A stretch of 64,000 nt of DNA from DATHTK01 sp035463295 (GTDB lineage: Bacteria; Actinomycetota; Rubrobacteria; Rubrobacterales; Rubrobacteraceae). Positions within the stretch are counted from its first letter, which is position 1. The number at the start of each line of letters is the position of its first letter. The position numbers were made by a program, and so were the translations under genes. The notes below the pieces were generated by a model. That model did no database searches, was not told where the DNA came from, and was given only the letters and a program-made list of their open reading frames with translations. Below, in pieces: positions 43,659-51,891 of this stretch. The stretch covers positions 1-64,000 of the forward strand of contig DATHTK010000094.1 in NCBI GenBank assembly GCA_035463295.1, given 5' to 3'.

Positions 43659-43931
43659 GAAAGCCACGAAGAACGTTATGGTGAAGACGAGGGCGTAGAA
43701 CAACATCCTGTTCGTCCATTCGCCGCGCTCGGTGTCTCCCAGCGGGTTCTTGTTGAACTCTATCCAGGCTATCCCCCCGGAGGACAGCATCACGACCAAC
43801 AACGAGAGGCCGATCACCCACAACAACCACGTCCCGACCCTGCCTCCGAAGGTGGACACCGCCAGAACGAGGGCGCAGATCGGTGCGAAAACCCAGAACA
43901 CTAGCGTCAGGATGCGAAGCAGAGAACTCAT
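43626..43931 (-). CDS. Small membrane protein, three helices
   Basis: A protein of 101 residues with three hydrophobic segments (about 5-27, 32-52 and 76-98). The start is taken as ATG 43931, where SSLLRILTLVFWVF begins. The longer frame would add an arginine-rich part unlikely to be translated. Its 3' end overlaps the tail of the monooxygenase gene by 33 bases on the other strand. Function is unknown. It lies at the border of the island before holA. Confidence 0.6.
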   Translation of the reverse strand: MSSLLRILTLVFWVFAPICALVLAVSTFGGRVGTWLLWVIGLSLLVVMLSSGGIAWIEFNKNPLGDTERGEWTNRMLFYALVFTITFFVAFLYLPTLYFAR

Positions 43932-44025
43932 ACGGTCGCTCCAGAGCCATTGTACGCTCCGAGCCCCGCCCCTGGCACGGAGCTGCACCTTCTGCTGGCG
44001 GCTGTTTCATCTCCCATCGAGCGTC

Positions 44026-44031
44026 TAGAAT
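44026..44031 (+). promoter_or_regulatory. -10 box of holA, apparently leaderless
   Basis: TAGAAT ends 6 bases before GTG 44038. Transcription would begin at the start codon. No good -35 box is present 17 bases upstream. Confidence 0.45.
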
Positions 44032-44037
44032 ACCTGT

Positions 44038-44967
44038 GTGGCTGTCTATCTACTCCTGGGCGACGACGAAGAACGGAAGGCGCGCGGCGTGGAGAAGTTG
44101 CGCGGGGGCCGCGAGGCCGAGGTCTACGATGCCTCCGAGACGGGACCCGAAGCGGTCGTTTCGGCGTGCAACTCGTACTCCCTTTTCGGGGAGGGGCCGT
44201 TCGTGTTGGTCAAGAACCTAGATGCCTGGAACGCCGCACAGAAGGCGCAGGTAGTGGCGTATCTCGAGAGCCCCGCTCCGGCCGCGGACCTCGTGCTGCT
44301 CGGGAAGAAGCTCGGCGCTCGCGAGAGGCTACTGGCGGCGGTCAAGAAGAGCGGCGAGGTACACGAGCTCCAGCAGCCCACCGGCAAGGCGCTCGTGAGG
44401 TGGGTCATCGGGCACGCGAAGAAGCAGGGCCTCGCTCTCCCAGAGCCTGTCGCCGAGGACCTGACGAATCGCTGCTCGGGCGACAAGAGCCGGCTGGTCC
44501 GGGAGACTGAGAAGCTCGCGCTCTACGTCTCGGAGCGGCCCGCTACGCTGGAGGATGTAGATCTCCTCTGCCCGCCCGACGTACAGTCGAACATCTTCGC
44601 CTTCGTGGATGCCCTCGCCGCCGGGGACAGGAGCCGGGCTATGAAGCTCCTCGAAGATCTCGTAGCGACCGGCGAGCCGCCGCTGCGCTTGACCTATATG
44701 ATCCGACGCCAGTTCGGCCTCGTAGCCCGCGGACGGGCGCTGTCGGGGCGGGGAACGCAGCAGAGGGAGATCGCCTCGATCCTGAAGGTTCCACCGTTCG
44801 TGGCCCGTAAACTCGAGGAGCAGGGGCGCGCACTGAGCGATGAGGAACTGGAGAGGGCGTTGGACCTGGTTCTGGAGCTGGAGAAAGGCTTGAAAGGCGG
44901 AAAAGACCTGGACGGCGAGCTTCAGGTAGAGCTCGCCGTACTCAGGCTTTCTGAGCTGCGGGGTTAG
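44038..44967 (+). CDS. holA: DNA polymerase III subunit delta
   Basis: A clamp-loader subunit of 309 residues that opens the sliding clamp. Family marks are AVYLLLGDDEERKARGVEKL at the start, GPFVLVKNLDAWN, the HELQQPTGKALVRWV stretch, the helical collar region (NIFAFVDALAAGDRSRAMKLLEDL) and ILKVPPFVARKL. GTG 44038 lies 6 bases after a TAGAAT box. It precedes convergent rpsT by 7 bases. In related bacteria comEC often lies directly upstream of holA; here the accessory island separates them. Confidence 0.92.
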   Translation: MAVYLLLGDDEERKARGVEKLRGGREAEVYDASETGPEAVVSACNSYSLFGEGPFVLVKNLDAWNAAQKAQVVAYLESPAPAADLVLLGKKLGARERLLAAVKKSGEVHELQQPTGKALVRWVIGHAKKQGLALPEPVAEDLTNRCSGDKSRLVRETEKLALYVSERPATLEDVDLLCPPDVQSNIFAFVDALAAGDRSRAMKLLEDLVATGEPPLRLTYMIRRQFGLVARGRALSGRGTQQREIASILKVPPFVARKLEEQGRALSDEELERALDLVLELEKGLKGGKDLDGELQVELAVLRLSELRG

Positions 44968-44974
44968 GGGTGTT

Positions 44975-45238
44975 CTAGCCCTCTTCGGTGGTTCCGGCGA
45001 GCGCCCGGTCGAAGCGGCTCACCTTGCGGGAGGCCTTGTTGGGGTGGATGACGCCCTTCGTGGCGGCCTTGTCATACGCCGTCTGCGACTCGTCGCGCAC
45101 TTGGCGGGCCTTCGCCTCGTCTCCCGCGTCGAGCGCCCGGTAGAAATTCTTGGAGAGGTTTCTCAGCCGGGTCCTCACGGCGCGGTTCTGCTCGAACCGC
45201 TTGATGCTCTGCTTGTCGCGCTTGGAAGGTGCGGGCAC
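44975..45238 (-). CDS. rpsT: 30S ribosomal protein S20
   Basis: A protein of 87 residues, highly basic and helical, beginning PAPSKRDKQSIKRFEQNRAV with the signature TRLRNLSKNFYRALDAG and GVIHPNKASRKVSRF near the end. It binds 16S rRNA. GTG 45238 follows AGAGGAG at 8 bases. It is divergent from lepA, with 86 bases between, and convergent with holA, the usual holA-rpsT-lepA arrangement. Confidence 0.96.
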   Translation of the reverse strand: MPAPSKRDKQSIKRFEQNRAVRTRLRNLSKNFYRALDAGDEAKARQVRDESQTAYDKAATKGVIHPNKASRKVSRFDRALAGTTEEG

Positions 45239-45312
45239 TCTTCGCTCCTCTTGATCCTATGGTCGCCTGACCGGGAGAATGTAACACACGCGGAGCAAGG
45301 CGGCAATCATGG

Positions 45313-45318
45313 TAAACT
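45313..45318 (+). promoter_or_regulatory. -10 box of lepA, apparently leaderless
   Basis: TAAACT ends 6 bases before GTG 45325. No ribosome site fits between, so the transcript should start at the GTG. Confidence 0.45.
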
Positions 45319-45324
45319 CGGACG

Positions 45325-47103
45325 GTGAGTAGTATCGAGCGCACGCGCAATTTCTGCATAATCGCGCACATAGATCACGGCAAGAGCACCCTCGCGGACA
45401 GGCTTCTGGACATAACCGAGGCCGTACCGGAGCGCGAGAGGATGGACCAGATCCTGGACACGATGGACCTCGAGCGCGAGCGGGGCATTACGATCAAGGC
45501 ACAGGCCGTCCGCGTCCTCTACAAGAGGGACGACGGCGAGTGGTCGCTCAACCTGATAGACACCCCGGGCCACGTGGACTTCCACTACGAGGTGTCGCGC
45601 GCGATCGCCGCTTGCGAGGGCGCCCTTCTGATCGTCGATGCGAGCCAGGGCATCCAGGCCCAGACTCTCGCGAACCTCTACCTCGCTATGGAGCACGACC
45701 TGGAGATAATTCCCGTCCTCAACAAGATAGACCTCCCCGTCGCCGACGTCCCCGCCGCCACCGAAGAACTCGTCGAGCTCCTCGGCGTCGATGAGGACGA
45801 GATACTGAAGATCTCCGCCAAGACCGGCGAGGGCGTGAGGGAGGTGCTCGATGCCATAGTGGACCGCGTTCCGCCTCCGCAAACGGAGCGCGACCAGACG
45901 CGCGCGCTGATCTTCGACTCCCACTACGACCCTTACCGGGGTGTGATCTCCCTCGCCCGCCTTTTCGACGGCGAGCTGAAGAAGGGGGACAAGGTCTACG
46001 CGATGGGCACCGACGAGGAGTTCGAACTCCTCGAGGTGGGCTGCTATTCGCCGAAACCCACCGCACTCCCGGCGCTCGGGTCCGGCGAGGTCGGCTACAT
46101 TATCGCTGGTCTGAAGGACATCGAGGCCCTGCGCGTCGGCGACACGGTAACAAGGGCCGCTGACCCCGCTGCAGAGCCCCTTCCCGGATACGCCCGCGCG
46201 CTCCCCACGGTCTTCTCTGGGCTCTACCCGACCGTCGGGGACGACTTCGAGCGTCTCCGGGACGCCCTCGCCAAGCTCCAGCTCAACGACGCCTCGCTCT
46301 TCTTCGAGCCGGAGAACTCGCGGATGGGGTTCGGCTTCCGCTGCGGCTTCCTCGGCCTCCTCCACATGGAGATCGTGCAGGAGAGGCTGGAGCGCGAGTT
46401 CGACCTCGACCTGATCGCCTCCTCGCCGAGCGTGAAGTACGAGGTAGTGGTCGAGGGTGAGACTATAGAGGTGACCAACCCGAGCGACCTGCCGGATCTC
46501 TTCGACGAGATCCGGGAGCCCATCGTTCGGGCGACGATCATCGCGCCGAAGGAGTACGTCGGCGCCGTGATGAGCCTCTGTCACGAGAAGCGCGGCGTCT
46601 CGGTCGGGATGGAGTACCTCTCCGCGCGTAGGGTCCAGCTGACCTACGACCTGCCGCTCGCCGAGGTTATTACCGACTTCTTCGACGCTCTGAAGAGCCG
46701 TACGCGGGGCTACGCCTCCTACGACTACGAGCCCCTGGGCTACGAGACCTCGGATCTCGTCAAGGTCGAGGTGCTGGTCTCGGGGGATCCGGTGGACGCG
46801 CTCTCGATCATCGTCCACCGTGATAAGGCTTATCAGCGCGGCCGCGCCCTCGTCGAGAAGCTCAAGGAGCTCATACCGCGCCAGCAGTTCGAGGTGCCGT
46901 TGCAGGCGGCGACGGGCAAGCGGATCATCGCCCGCGAGACCGTCCGCGCCTACCGCAAGGACGTGACCGCGAAGTGCTACGGTGGTGACATTACCCGCAA
47001 GCGCAAGCTGCTGGAGAAGCAGAAGGTCGGCAAGCGCCGGATGAAGCAGGTCGGGAGCGTCGAGATCCCGCAGGAGGCGTTCCTCGCAGCACTCCGGATC
47101 TGA
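45325..47103 (+). CDS. lepA: Elongation factor 4 (LepA)
   Basis: A ribosome-binding translational GTPase of 592 residues. The G domain shows HIDHGKSTLADRLL, DTPGHVDF and NKIDLP. Domains II to V follow, and the LepA-specific C-terminal domain holds GGDITRKRKLLEKQKVGKRR, the stretch typical of this factor. It affects elongation under ionic stress. The GTG start lies 6 bases after a TAAACT box. Confidence 0.97.
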   Translation: MSSIERTRNFCIIAHIDHGKSTLADRLLDITEAVPERERMDQILDTMDLERERGITIKAQAVRVLYKRDDGEWSLNLIDTPGHVDFHYEVSRAIAACEGALLIVDASQGIQAQTLANLYLAMEHDLEIIPVLNKIDLPVADVPAATEELVELLGVDEDEILKISAKTGEGVREVLDAIVDRVPPPQTERDQTRALIFDSHYDPYRGVISLARLFDGELKKGDKVYAMGTDEEFELLEVGCYSPKPTALPALGSGEVGYIIAGLKDIEALRVGDTVTRAADPAAEPLPGYARALPTVFSGLYPTVGDDFERLRDALAKLQLNDASLFFEPENSRMGFGFRCGFLGLLHMEIVQERLEREFDLDLIASSPSVKYEVVVEGETIEVTNPSDLPDLFDEIREPIVRATIIAPKEYVGAVMSLCHEKRGVSVGMEYLSARRVQLTYDLPLAEVITDFFDALKSRTRGYASYDYEPLGYETSDLVKVEVLVSGDPVDALSIIVHRDKAYQRGRALVEKLKELIPRQQFEVPLQAATGKRIIARETVRAYRKDVTAKCYGGDITRKRKLLEKQKVGKRRMKQVGSVEIPQEAFLAALRI

Positions 47104-47175
47104 CGGGGGCTTTGGACGCTCTCTGGCGCAGCGCGCCGGTGAGACGATGGGCCCTCATGGTAAAATCCGCCCATC

Positions 47176-48204
47176 ATGAGAGACCCCGCGATCTCCGACC
47201 GGCAGCGCGAGATACTTCTCAAGACCCTCGAGCTCTATATCTCGACCGGGTCCCCCGTGGGCAGCCACGCCCTGACCGAGGCGGTCGGCGCGAGCAGCTC
47301 CACGATCCGCTCTGAGCTCGCTCACCTGGAGTCCGAGGGCCTCCTGAGCCACCCCCATACCTCCGCCGGACGTGTCCCGACCGACGCCGGATACCGCTAC
47401 TACGTGAACGCCCTGATGTCCGAAGAACATGGCGCGGCCGTCTCCTTCGAGACCCCCGAAGGCTACGGCGACCTCGACGGGCTCTTGCGGGGCGTCTCGG
47501 AGGGTATGAGCGAGGTGACGCGCCTCTTGGCCGTAGTGGCAGGCCCCAGCGCGATCGGGGACTCGCTCTCGCGCGTGGACTACCTGCCGCTCCCCAACGG
47601 CGCGCTGATGCTGGTGGTATCGATGGCGAGCGGTGCCTCCTCCAGCGCCACGGTGACCCTCCCCGCCTACGTGGAAGACGAAGAGCTGCGCGAGATCTTC
47701 TCGGCCCTGAACTCCTGGCTCGGGGGCCGCCCCCTCGGGGGGGACCTCGAGCTCGCCCGCGCGGCCCGCAAGGCGCTCTCCGAGCACGATCCCCTCGTGG
47801 TCGAGGCTGTCCTGGAGGCCGTCGGGGTCCTGGGACGCGCCACCGAGCGCGGGGTCTTCGTCCGCGGCGCCTCGAGGCTCCTTGCCCGCCTCGACGACCT
47901 GGACCCGGGAAGTCTGGCCGCAGTAGTCGAGATCTTCGAGCGCCGGCGCTGGCTCCTGCGGCTGATGGGCGACGCCCTCGAACGCTCCGTTTCGAGCAGC
48001 GGCGTCGTCGTCTCTATCGGCTCCGAGAACGCCCTGTATAACCTCGCGAGCACGAGCCTGGTCGCCGCTGCCTATAGCCACCACGAGCGTCCCTACGGCG
48101 TGGTGACCCTTATCGGACCGAAGCGCATGGACTACGATACCGCTATTACCACCGTGCGCTCCGCAGCCGACGTCCTGACCCACTGCCTGAGCGCCAGGTT
48201 CTGA
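47176..48204 (+). CDS. hrcA: Heat-inducible transcription repressor HrcA
   Basis: A repressor of 342 residues that binds CIRCE operators in front of heat-shock genes. The N-terminal winged helix reads RQREILLKTLELYISTGSPV and then SSSTIRSELAHLESEGLL. The rest is the HrcA dimer domain. TAAAAT lies 9 bases before ATG 47176, so the leader is very short. No CIRCE repeat (TTAGCACTC-N9-GAGTGCTAA) is seen upstream. dnaJ follows 2 bases after the stop. Confidence 0.95.
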   Translation: MRDPAISDRQREILLKTLELYISTGSPVGSHALTEAVGASSSTIRSELAHLESEGLLSHPHTSAGRVPTDAGYRYYVNALMSEEHGAAVSFETPEGYGDLDGLLRGVSEGMSEVTRLLAVVAGPSAIGDSLSRVDYLPLPNGALMLVVSMASGASSSATVTLPAYVEDEELREIFSALNSWLGGRPLGGDLELARAARKALSEHDPLVVEAVLEAVGVLGRATERGVFVRGASRLLARLDDLDPGSLAAVVEIFERRRWLLRLMGDALERSVSSSGVVVSIGSENALYNLASTSLVAAAYSHHERPYGVVTLIGPKRMDYDTAITTVRSAADVLTHCLSARF

Positions 48205-48206
48205 AG

Positions 48207-49340
48207 GTGGCTCCGAAGCGCGACTACTACGAGGTGCTGGGCGTGTCCCGAGACGCCTCGGAGGCCGAGATCAAGAAAGCCTACCGGCGCCTGGCCCGCG
48301 ATCATCACCCCGACGCCAACCCCGGAGACCCCAGCGCCGAGGACCGTATGAAAGAGCTTACCGAAGCGTACGAGGTGCTCTCGAACACCGAGTCCCGCCA
48401 GGCCTACGATACCTACGGCCACCAGGTGCCCCGCGGCGCAGCAGGAGGTAGCTACCCCGGGGGCGACCCCTTCGGAGGATTCCAGGATATCTTCGACGCC
48501 TTCTTCGGCGACCGCTTCGGCGCAGGAACCTTCTTCGGTGCCTCCACCCCTCGCGGACCTAGACGTGGCAACGACGCTGAGGTCGAGGTCGAGGTTTCTC
48601 TGCGGGAGGCGGCCCACGGTGCTGACCGTGAAGTAAACGTACAGGTTATAAAGAACTGTTCGGTGTGTGACGGTGTTGGGGGGACGGAGTCGCGCGCGTG
48701 TCCGACGTGTGGTGGCGCGGGTGCGGTACGGACGGTGCGGGAGAGCATCCTGGGCCAGATGGTCAGCACGCAGACGTGCTCCACGTGCGGGGGTCGCGGT
48801 AGGATCATTGACGAGTACTGCGATAACTGCCGCGGAAGCGGCAGGGTCTCCGAGGTCGAGACGCGGAGGCTCCGGATTCCGGCCGGCATAGAGAGCGGGA
48901 TGCGCCTGCGCGTCACTGGCGCCGGACACGCCGGTGAGCCCGGCGCTCCTTCCGGAGACCTCTACGTGAACATCAAGGTGAAAGAAGATCCCGAGCTGAT
49001 GCGCGACGGGGAGGACCTCGTACACCGGTTGAAGATCAGCTTCGTCGAGGCGGCGCTCGGCACGGAGGTTGAGGTCCCCACGCTGGACGGCGCGGCGCCG
49101 GTCCGGGTGGCGGCGGGAACGCAGCCGGGTGCGACGTTGCTCCTCAGGGGCGAGGGGATGCCTCGGATGAGGGGGAGGGGTCGTGGGGACATAAAGGTCT
49201 TGGTGGACGTCATGGTGCCAACGCGGCTCACGAGCGAGCAGCGAGAGCTTCTCGAGAGGTTCGAGGCGGTGAGTGGGGAGGAGACATACAACGGCGGTGG
49301 AGGCTCCTTCTTCGACCGTCTGCGAGGGGTCTTCAGGTAG
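48207..49340 (+). CDS. dnaJ: Chaperone protein DnaJ
   Basis: A DnaK co-chaperone of 377 residues. The J domain (about 1-70) has HPD in RDHHPDANPG. A G/F-rich region (GGSYPGGDPFGGFQDIFD) follows. Four CxxCxGxG zinc repeats (NCSVCDGVGG, ACPTCGGAGA, TCSTCGGRGR, YCDNCRGSGR) lie at about 150-210, then the two C-terminal substrate domains. It is downstream of hrcA without dnaK or grpE, as in several actinobacteria that keep two dnaJ genes. Confidence 0.97.
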   Translation: MAPKRDYYEVLGVSRDASEAEIKKAYRRLARDHHPDANPGDPSAEDRMKELTEAYEVLSNTESRQAYDTYGHQVPRGAAGGSYPGGDPFGGFQDIFDAFFGDRFGAGTFFGASTPRGPRRGNDAEVEVEVSLREAAHGADREVNVQVIKNCSVCDGVGGTESRACPTCGGAGAVRTVRESILGQMVSTQTCSTCGGRGRIIDEYCDNCRGSGRVSEVETRRLRIPAGIESGMRLRVTGAGHAGEPGAPSGDLYVNIKVKEDPELMRDGEDLVHRLKISFVEAALGTEVEVPTLDGAAPVRVAAGTQPGATLLLRGEGMPRMRGRGRGDIKVLVDVMVPTRLTSEQRELLERFEAVSGEETYNGGGGSFFDRLRGVFR

Positions 49341-49348
49341 GGGGCGTC

Positions 49349-50086
49349 ACGGGCACGCCTGTAACGCGCATCTTCGTGGACGCGGCCATGGAGGCTGGTG
49401 AGAAGCTGCGGTTGCCCGCGGGCGAGGCGCACCACGTTCGCAAGGTGCTGCGCGGACGCGCTGGCGATAGTCTGGAGGTCGTGGACGGCGGGGGGAACCT
49501 GTACTGCGCCGAGCTGCTCGACGGCGACGAGGCGCTCGTCCTGGGGGAGTTGGAGGTACCGGTGGGATCGGCGGAGGACGTCGAGGTCACGCTGTACCAG
49601 GCGGTGCCGAAGGGTGGGAGGATGGATCTCGTCGTCGAGAAAGCGACGGAGGTGGGGGTGACGGCCATCGTGCCGCTCCTGACGGGTCGGGGGCTGGTGC
49701 GCCCGCGCGGCGGCAAAGTGGAGCGCTGGCGCCGGGTGGCCAAGGCTGCGGCCCGGCAGGCTCTCAGGCTGCGCGTGCCCGAGGTCCGGGAGCCGGTACC
49801 GTTCGTGGAGGCGGTACGGAGCGTGGGGGTCGGGGGGATAGTTCTGCACAACGCGGAGGGGCTTGCTCGGCTCGAAGACGTTATCGGGGTTCGCGCGGCG
49901 CTGTTCGTGGGGCCCGAGGGTGGATGGGAGGAAAACGAGTTGTGGCACGCGGAGGAGGCGGGGCTCCAGATTGTGGGGCTCGGGCCGTTCCGGCTCCGGA
50001 GCGAGACCGCGGGGATCGTCGCGGTAGCGAGGGCGCGGGGCGCGCTCGAGGATCGGCTTGTCGGGCGTAGAGGGGAGAAGGTTTGA
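49349..50086 (+). CDS. rsmE: 16S rRNA m3U1498 methyltransferase
   Basis: A SPOUT-fold methyltransferase of about 245 residues. Marks are GEAHHVRKVLRGRAGD in the N-terminal PUA-like domain, VPKGGRMDLVVEKATEVG, and the knot region LFVGPEGGWEENE with LGPFRLRSETAGI. The conserved N-terminus (TRIFVDAA) begins before the first GTG (49376), and no ATG, GTG or TTG lies close upstream. ACG 49349 or 49364 would keep it, and a GGGGG run lies before 49349. The start is therefore uncertain. The stop overlaps the HIT gene. Confidence 0.88.
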   Translation, partial: TGTPVTRIFVDAAMEAGEKLRLPAGEAHHVRKVLRGRAGDSLEVVDGGGNLYCAELLDGDEALVLGELEVPVGSAEDVEVTLYQAVPKGGRMDLVVEKATEVGVTAIVPLLTGRGLVRPRGGKVERWRRVAKAAARQALRLRVPEVREPVPFVEAVRSVGVGGIVLHNAEGLARLEDVIGVRAALFVGPEGGWEENELWHAEEAGLQIVGLGPFRLRSETAGIVAVARARGALEDRLVGRRGEKV

Positions 50087-50427
50087 GCGAGTCGGAGTGC
50101 GTCTTCTGTAAGATAGTGAGCGGGGAGATCGAGACGGATGTGGTCCACGACGAGGACGAGGTGCTGGCCTTCAACGACATAAGGGGACGCGCGCCGGTGC
50201 ACGTGCTCGTCATCCCGAAGCGCCACGTCGCCAACTTGGAGGAGGTGACGGCGCTGCCGGAGCGGGTCGCGAGGCGGCTCTTGGAGGTCTCGAGCGAGGT
50301 TGCGCGAGAGCACGGGGTAGACGAGAGCGGGTACGCCATCCGCATCAACAACGGCCCCGATGCCGGTCAGGAGGTCTTTCACCTGCACCTGCACGTGCTC
50401 GGGGGCAAGAAGCTGGGCATGCCGTGA
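50083..50427 (+). CDS. HIT-family nucleotide hydrolase (HinT-like)
   Basis: A protein of 114 residues beginning ECVFCKIVSGEIETDVVHDE, the usual N-terminus with a CxxC pair, and ending with EVFHLHLHVLGGKKL, where HLHLH is the histidine triad. HinT-type enzymes hydrolyse aminoacyl adenylates and AMP-lysine. TTG 50083 overlaps the rsmE stop; the next gene's GTG overlaps its stop (GTGA). Confidence 0.94.
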   Translation: MSESECVFCKIVSGEIETDVVHDEDEVLAFNDIRGRAPVHVLVIPKRHVANLEEVTALPERVARRLLEVSSEVAREHGVDESGYAIRINNGPDAGQEVFHLHLHVLGGKKLGMP

Positions 50428-50876
50428 CCCTCTCCGAGAGAATACGGCGCGACACGCGGGTCGCGATGAAAGAGCGGGACCGGGGCCGCGTGGGGGCGTT
50501 GAGGATGCTTGGCGCGGCGCTGCACAACGCCGAGATCGAGGCCGGGAGAGAGCTTACGGAGAACGAGGAGCAGACCATCCTGCGGCGGCAGCTCAAGCAG
50601 CGCGAGGAGTCGGCCGAGGCGTTCCGCAGGGCCGGGCGCGAGGAGCGGGCCGCCTCCGAGTCGGCCGAGGCCGAGATCGTGCGCAGCTACCTGCCGGAGC
50701 CGCTATCGGCGGAGGAGCTCGCGGGGATAGTAGACCGTGCGATCGGGGAGACCGGCGCTTCCGGGATAAAGGACATGGGCGCCGTCATGGGACGCGCCAT
50801 GGAACTCTCGGAGGGGCGCGCCGAGGGACGGGAGCTCGCCGCCCTCGTCAGAAAGAAGTTGCTCGCTGATGCCTGA
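50424..50876 (+). CDS. GatB/YqeY domain protein
   Basis: A protein of 150 residues, all-helical, with LSERIRRDTRVAMKERDR, LGALHNAEIE-type and QLKQREESAEAF stretches and ending with the tail-domain signature GIKDMGAVMGRAMEL. The family resembles the tail of the GatB subunit and may act on tRNA, but its role is unclear. It is co-transcribed between HIT and phoH genes. Confidence 0.9.
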   Translation: MTLSERIRRDTRVAMKERDRGRVGALRMLGAALHNAEIEAGRELTENEEQTILRRQLKQREESAEAFRRAGREERAASESAEAEIVRSYLPEPLSAEELAGIVDRAIGETGASGIKDMGAVMGRAMELSEGRAEGRELAALVRKKLLADA

Positions 50877-50903
50877 CGCCCACATTCAAGAGAAGGAGTA
50901 AAG

Positions 50904-51872
50904 ACGGACGCCACGACGAAAAGCCAGGTAGAGGCAAAGCTCGTCATACCGCCGGGACGGATGCTCGACGTCTTTGGGGATCGCGACTCGGTTCTGAGGA
51001 GGGTCGAGGAGCTCGTGGAGTGCGAGGTCATCGTGCGGGGGAACGAGATCGTGTTGCGCGGTACCGAGGAGGCGGTGGAGCGGGCCGAGGCGGTCTTCGA
51101 CGGGCTGGTCGCGCTCGCCGAGAAGGGACACCACCCGACGGCGGAGACCGCCGAGCGTCTCTACAAGATGGGCGACGGCGGGGACGGCCGGGAGGTGCTC
51201 GGCGACGTCATCCTCACGCACCGCGGGCGGCGAGTCTCGCCCAAGACCCGCAACCAGAAGGCGTACACCGACGCCATTCGGGAGCATCAGATCGTCTTCG
51301 GGATCGGACCGGCCGGAACCGGAAAGACCTACCTGGCGGTGGCGCTCGCCGTGGACGCCATGAACCGGGGCGAGGTCTCAAGGATCATCCTGACCAGGCC
51401 GGCCGTCGAGGCGGGAGAGTCTCTGGGCTTTCTGCCGGGCGACGTGATGGCAAAGGTCGACCCGTACTTCCGTCCGCTCTACGACGCCCTCTACGAGATG
51501 ATAGATCCGGCCAAGTTCCAGGGGCACCTCGAGAGGGGTATAATCGAGATAGCACCGCTGGCGTTCATGAGAGGCCGGACCCTGAACGATGCGTTCATCA
51601 TCCTCGACGAGGCGCAGAACACGACGCCGCAGCAGATGAAGATGTTTCTGACGCGCCTCGGTTTCGGTTCCAAGATGGTCATCACGGGCGACGTCACGCA
51701 GGTTGACCTGCCGAAGGGGCGCGTGAGCGGACTCGAGGACGCCCAGAGGACGCTCACCGGCGTGGAGGGCGTCGCCTTCGTAGGTTTGAGGCGCGACGAC
51801 ATCGTCCGCAGCGACCTCGTAATGCGCATAGTCGACGCATACGAGGGAGCGGGCGGCGAGGAAGAGGCGTAG
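50904..51872 (+). CDS. phoH: PhoH family ATPase
   Basis: An ATPase of about 322 residues with an N-terminal KH-like part (VEAKLVIPPGRMLDVFGDRD, ECEVIVRGNEIVL) and a helicase-type P-loop domain: GIGPAGTGKTYLAVALA (Walker A), RPAVEAGESLGFLPGD and FIILDEAQNTTPQQMKMFLTR (Walker B). The only regular start, ATG 50961, lies inside the conserved N-terminus. ACG 50904 has AAGGAG 5 bases upstream and restores it, so a non-standard ACG start is proposed. PhoH proteins associate with YbeY and RNA processing, and ybeY is two genes downstream. Confidence 0.9.
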   Translation, partial: TDATTKSQVEAKLVIPPGRMLDVFGDRDSVLRRVEELVECEVIVRGNEIVLRGTEEAVERAEAVFDGLVALAEKGHHPTAETAERLYKMGDGGDGREVLGDVILTHRGRRVSPKTRNQKAYTDAIREHQIVFGIGPAGTGKTYLAVALAVDAMNRGEVSRIILTRPAVEAGESLGFLPGDVMAKVDPYFRPLYDALYEMIDPAKFQGHLERGIIEIAPLAFMRGRTLNDAFIILDEAQNTTPQQMKMFLTRLGFGSKMVITGDVTQVDLPKGRVSGLEDAQRTLTGVEGVAFVGLRRDDIVRSDLVMRIVDAYEGAGGEEEA

Positions 51873-51891
51873 GAGCCGCCACGAGGCCGCG

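Noticed and set aside
45307..46818. Minus-strand open frame of 503 codons
   Set aside because: Antisense of lepA, with no family resemblance of its own.
47104..47175. CIRCE operator before hrcA
   Set aside because: Neither half of TTAGCACTC or GAGTGCTAA is present.
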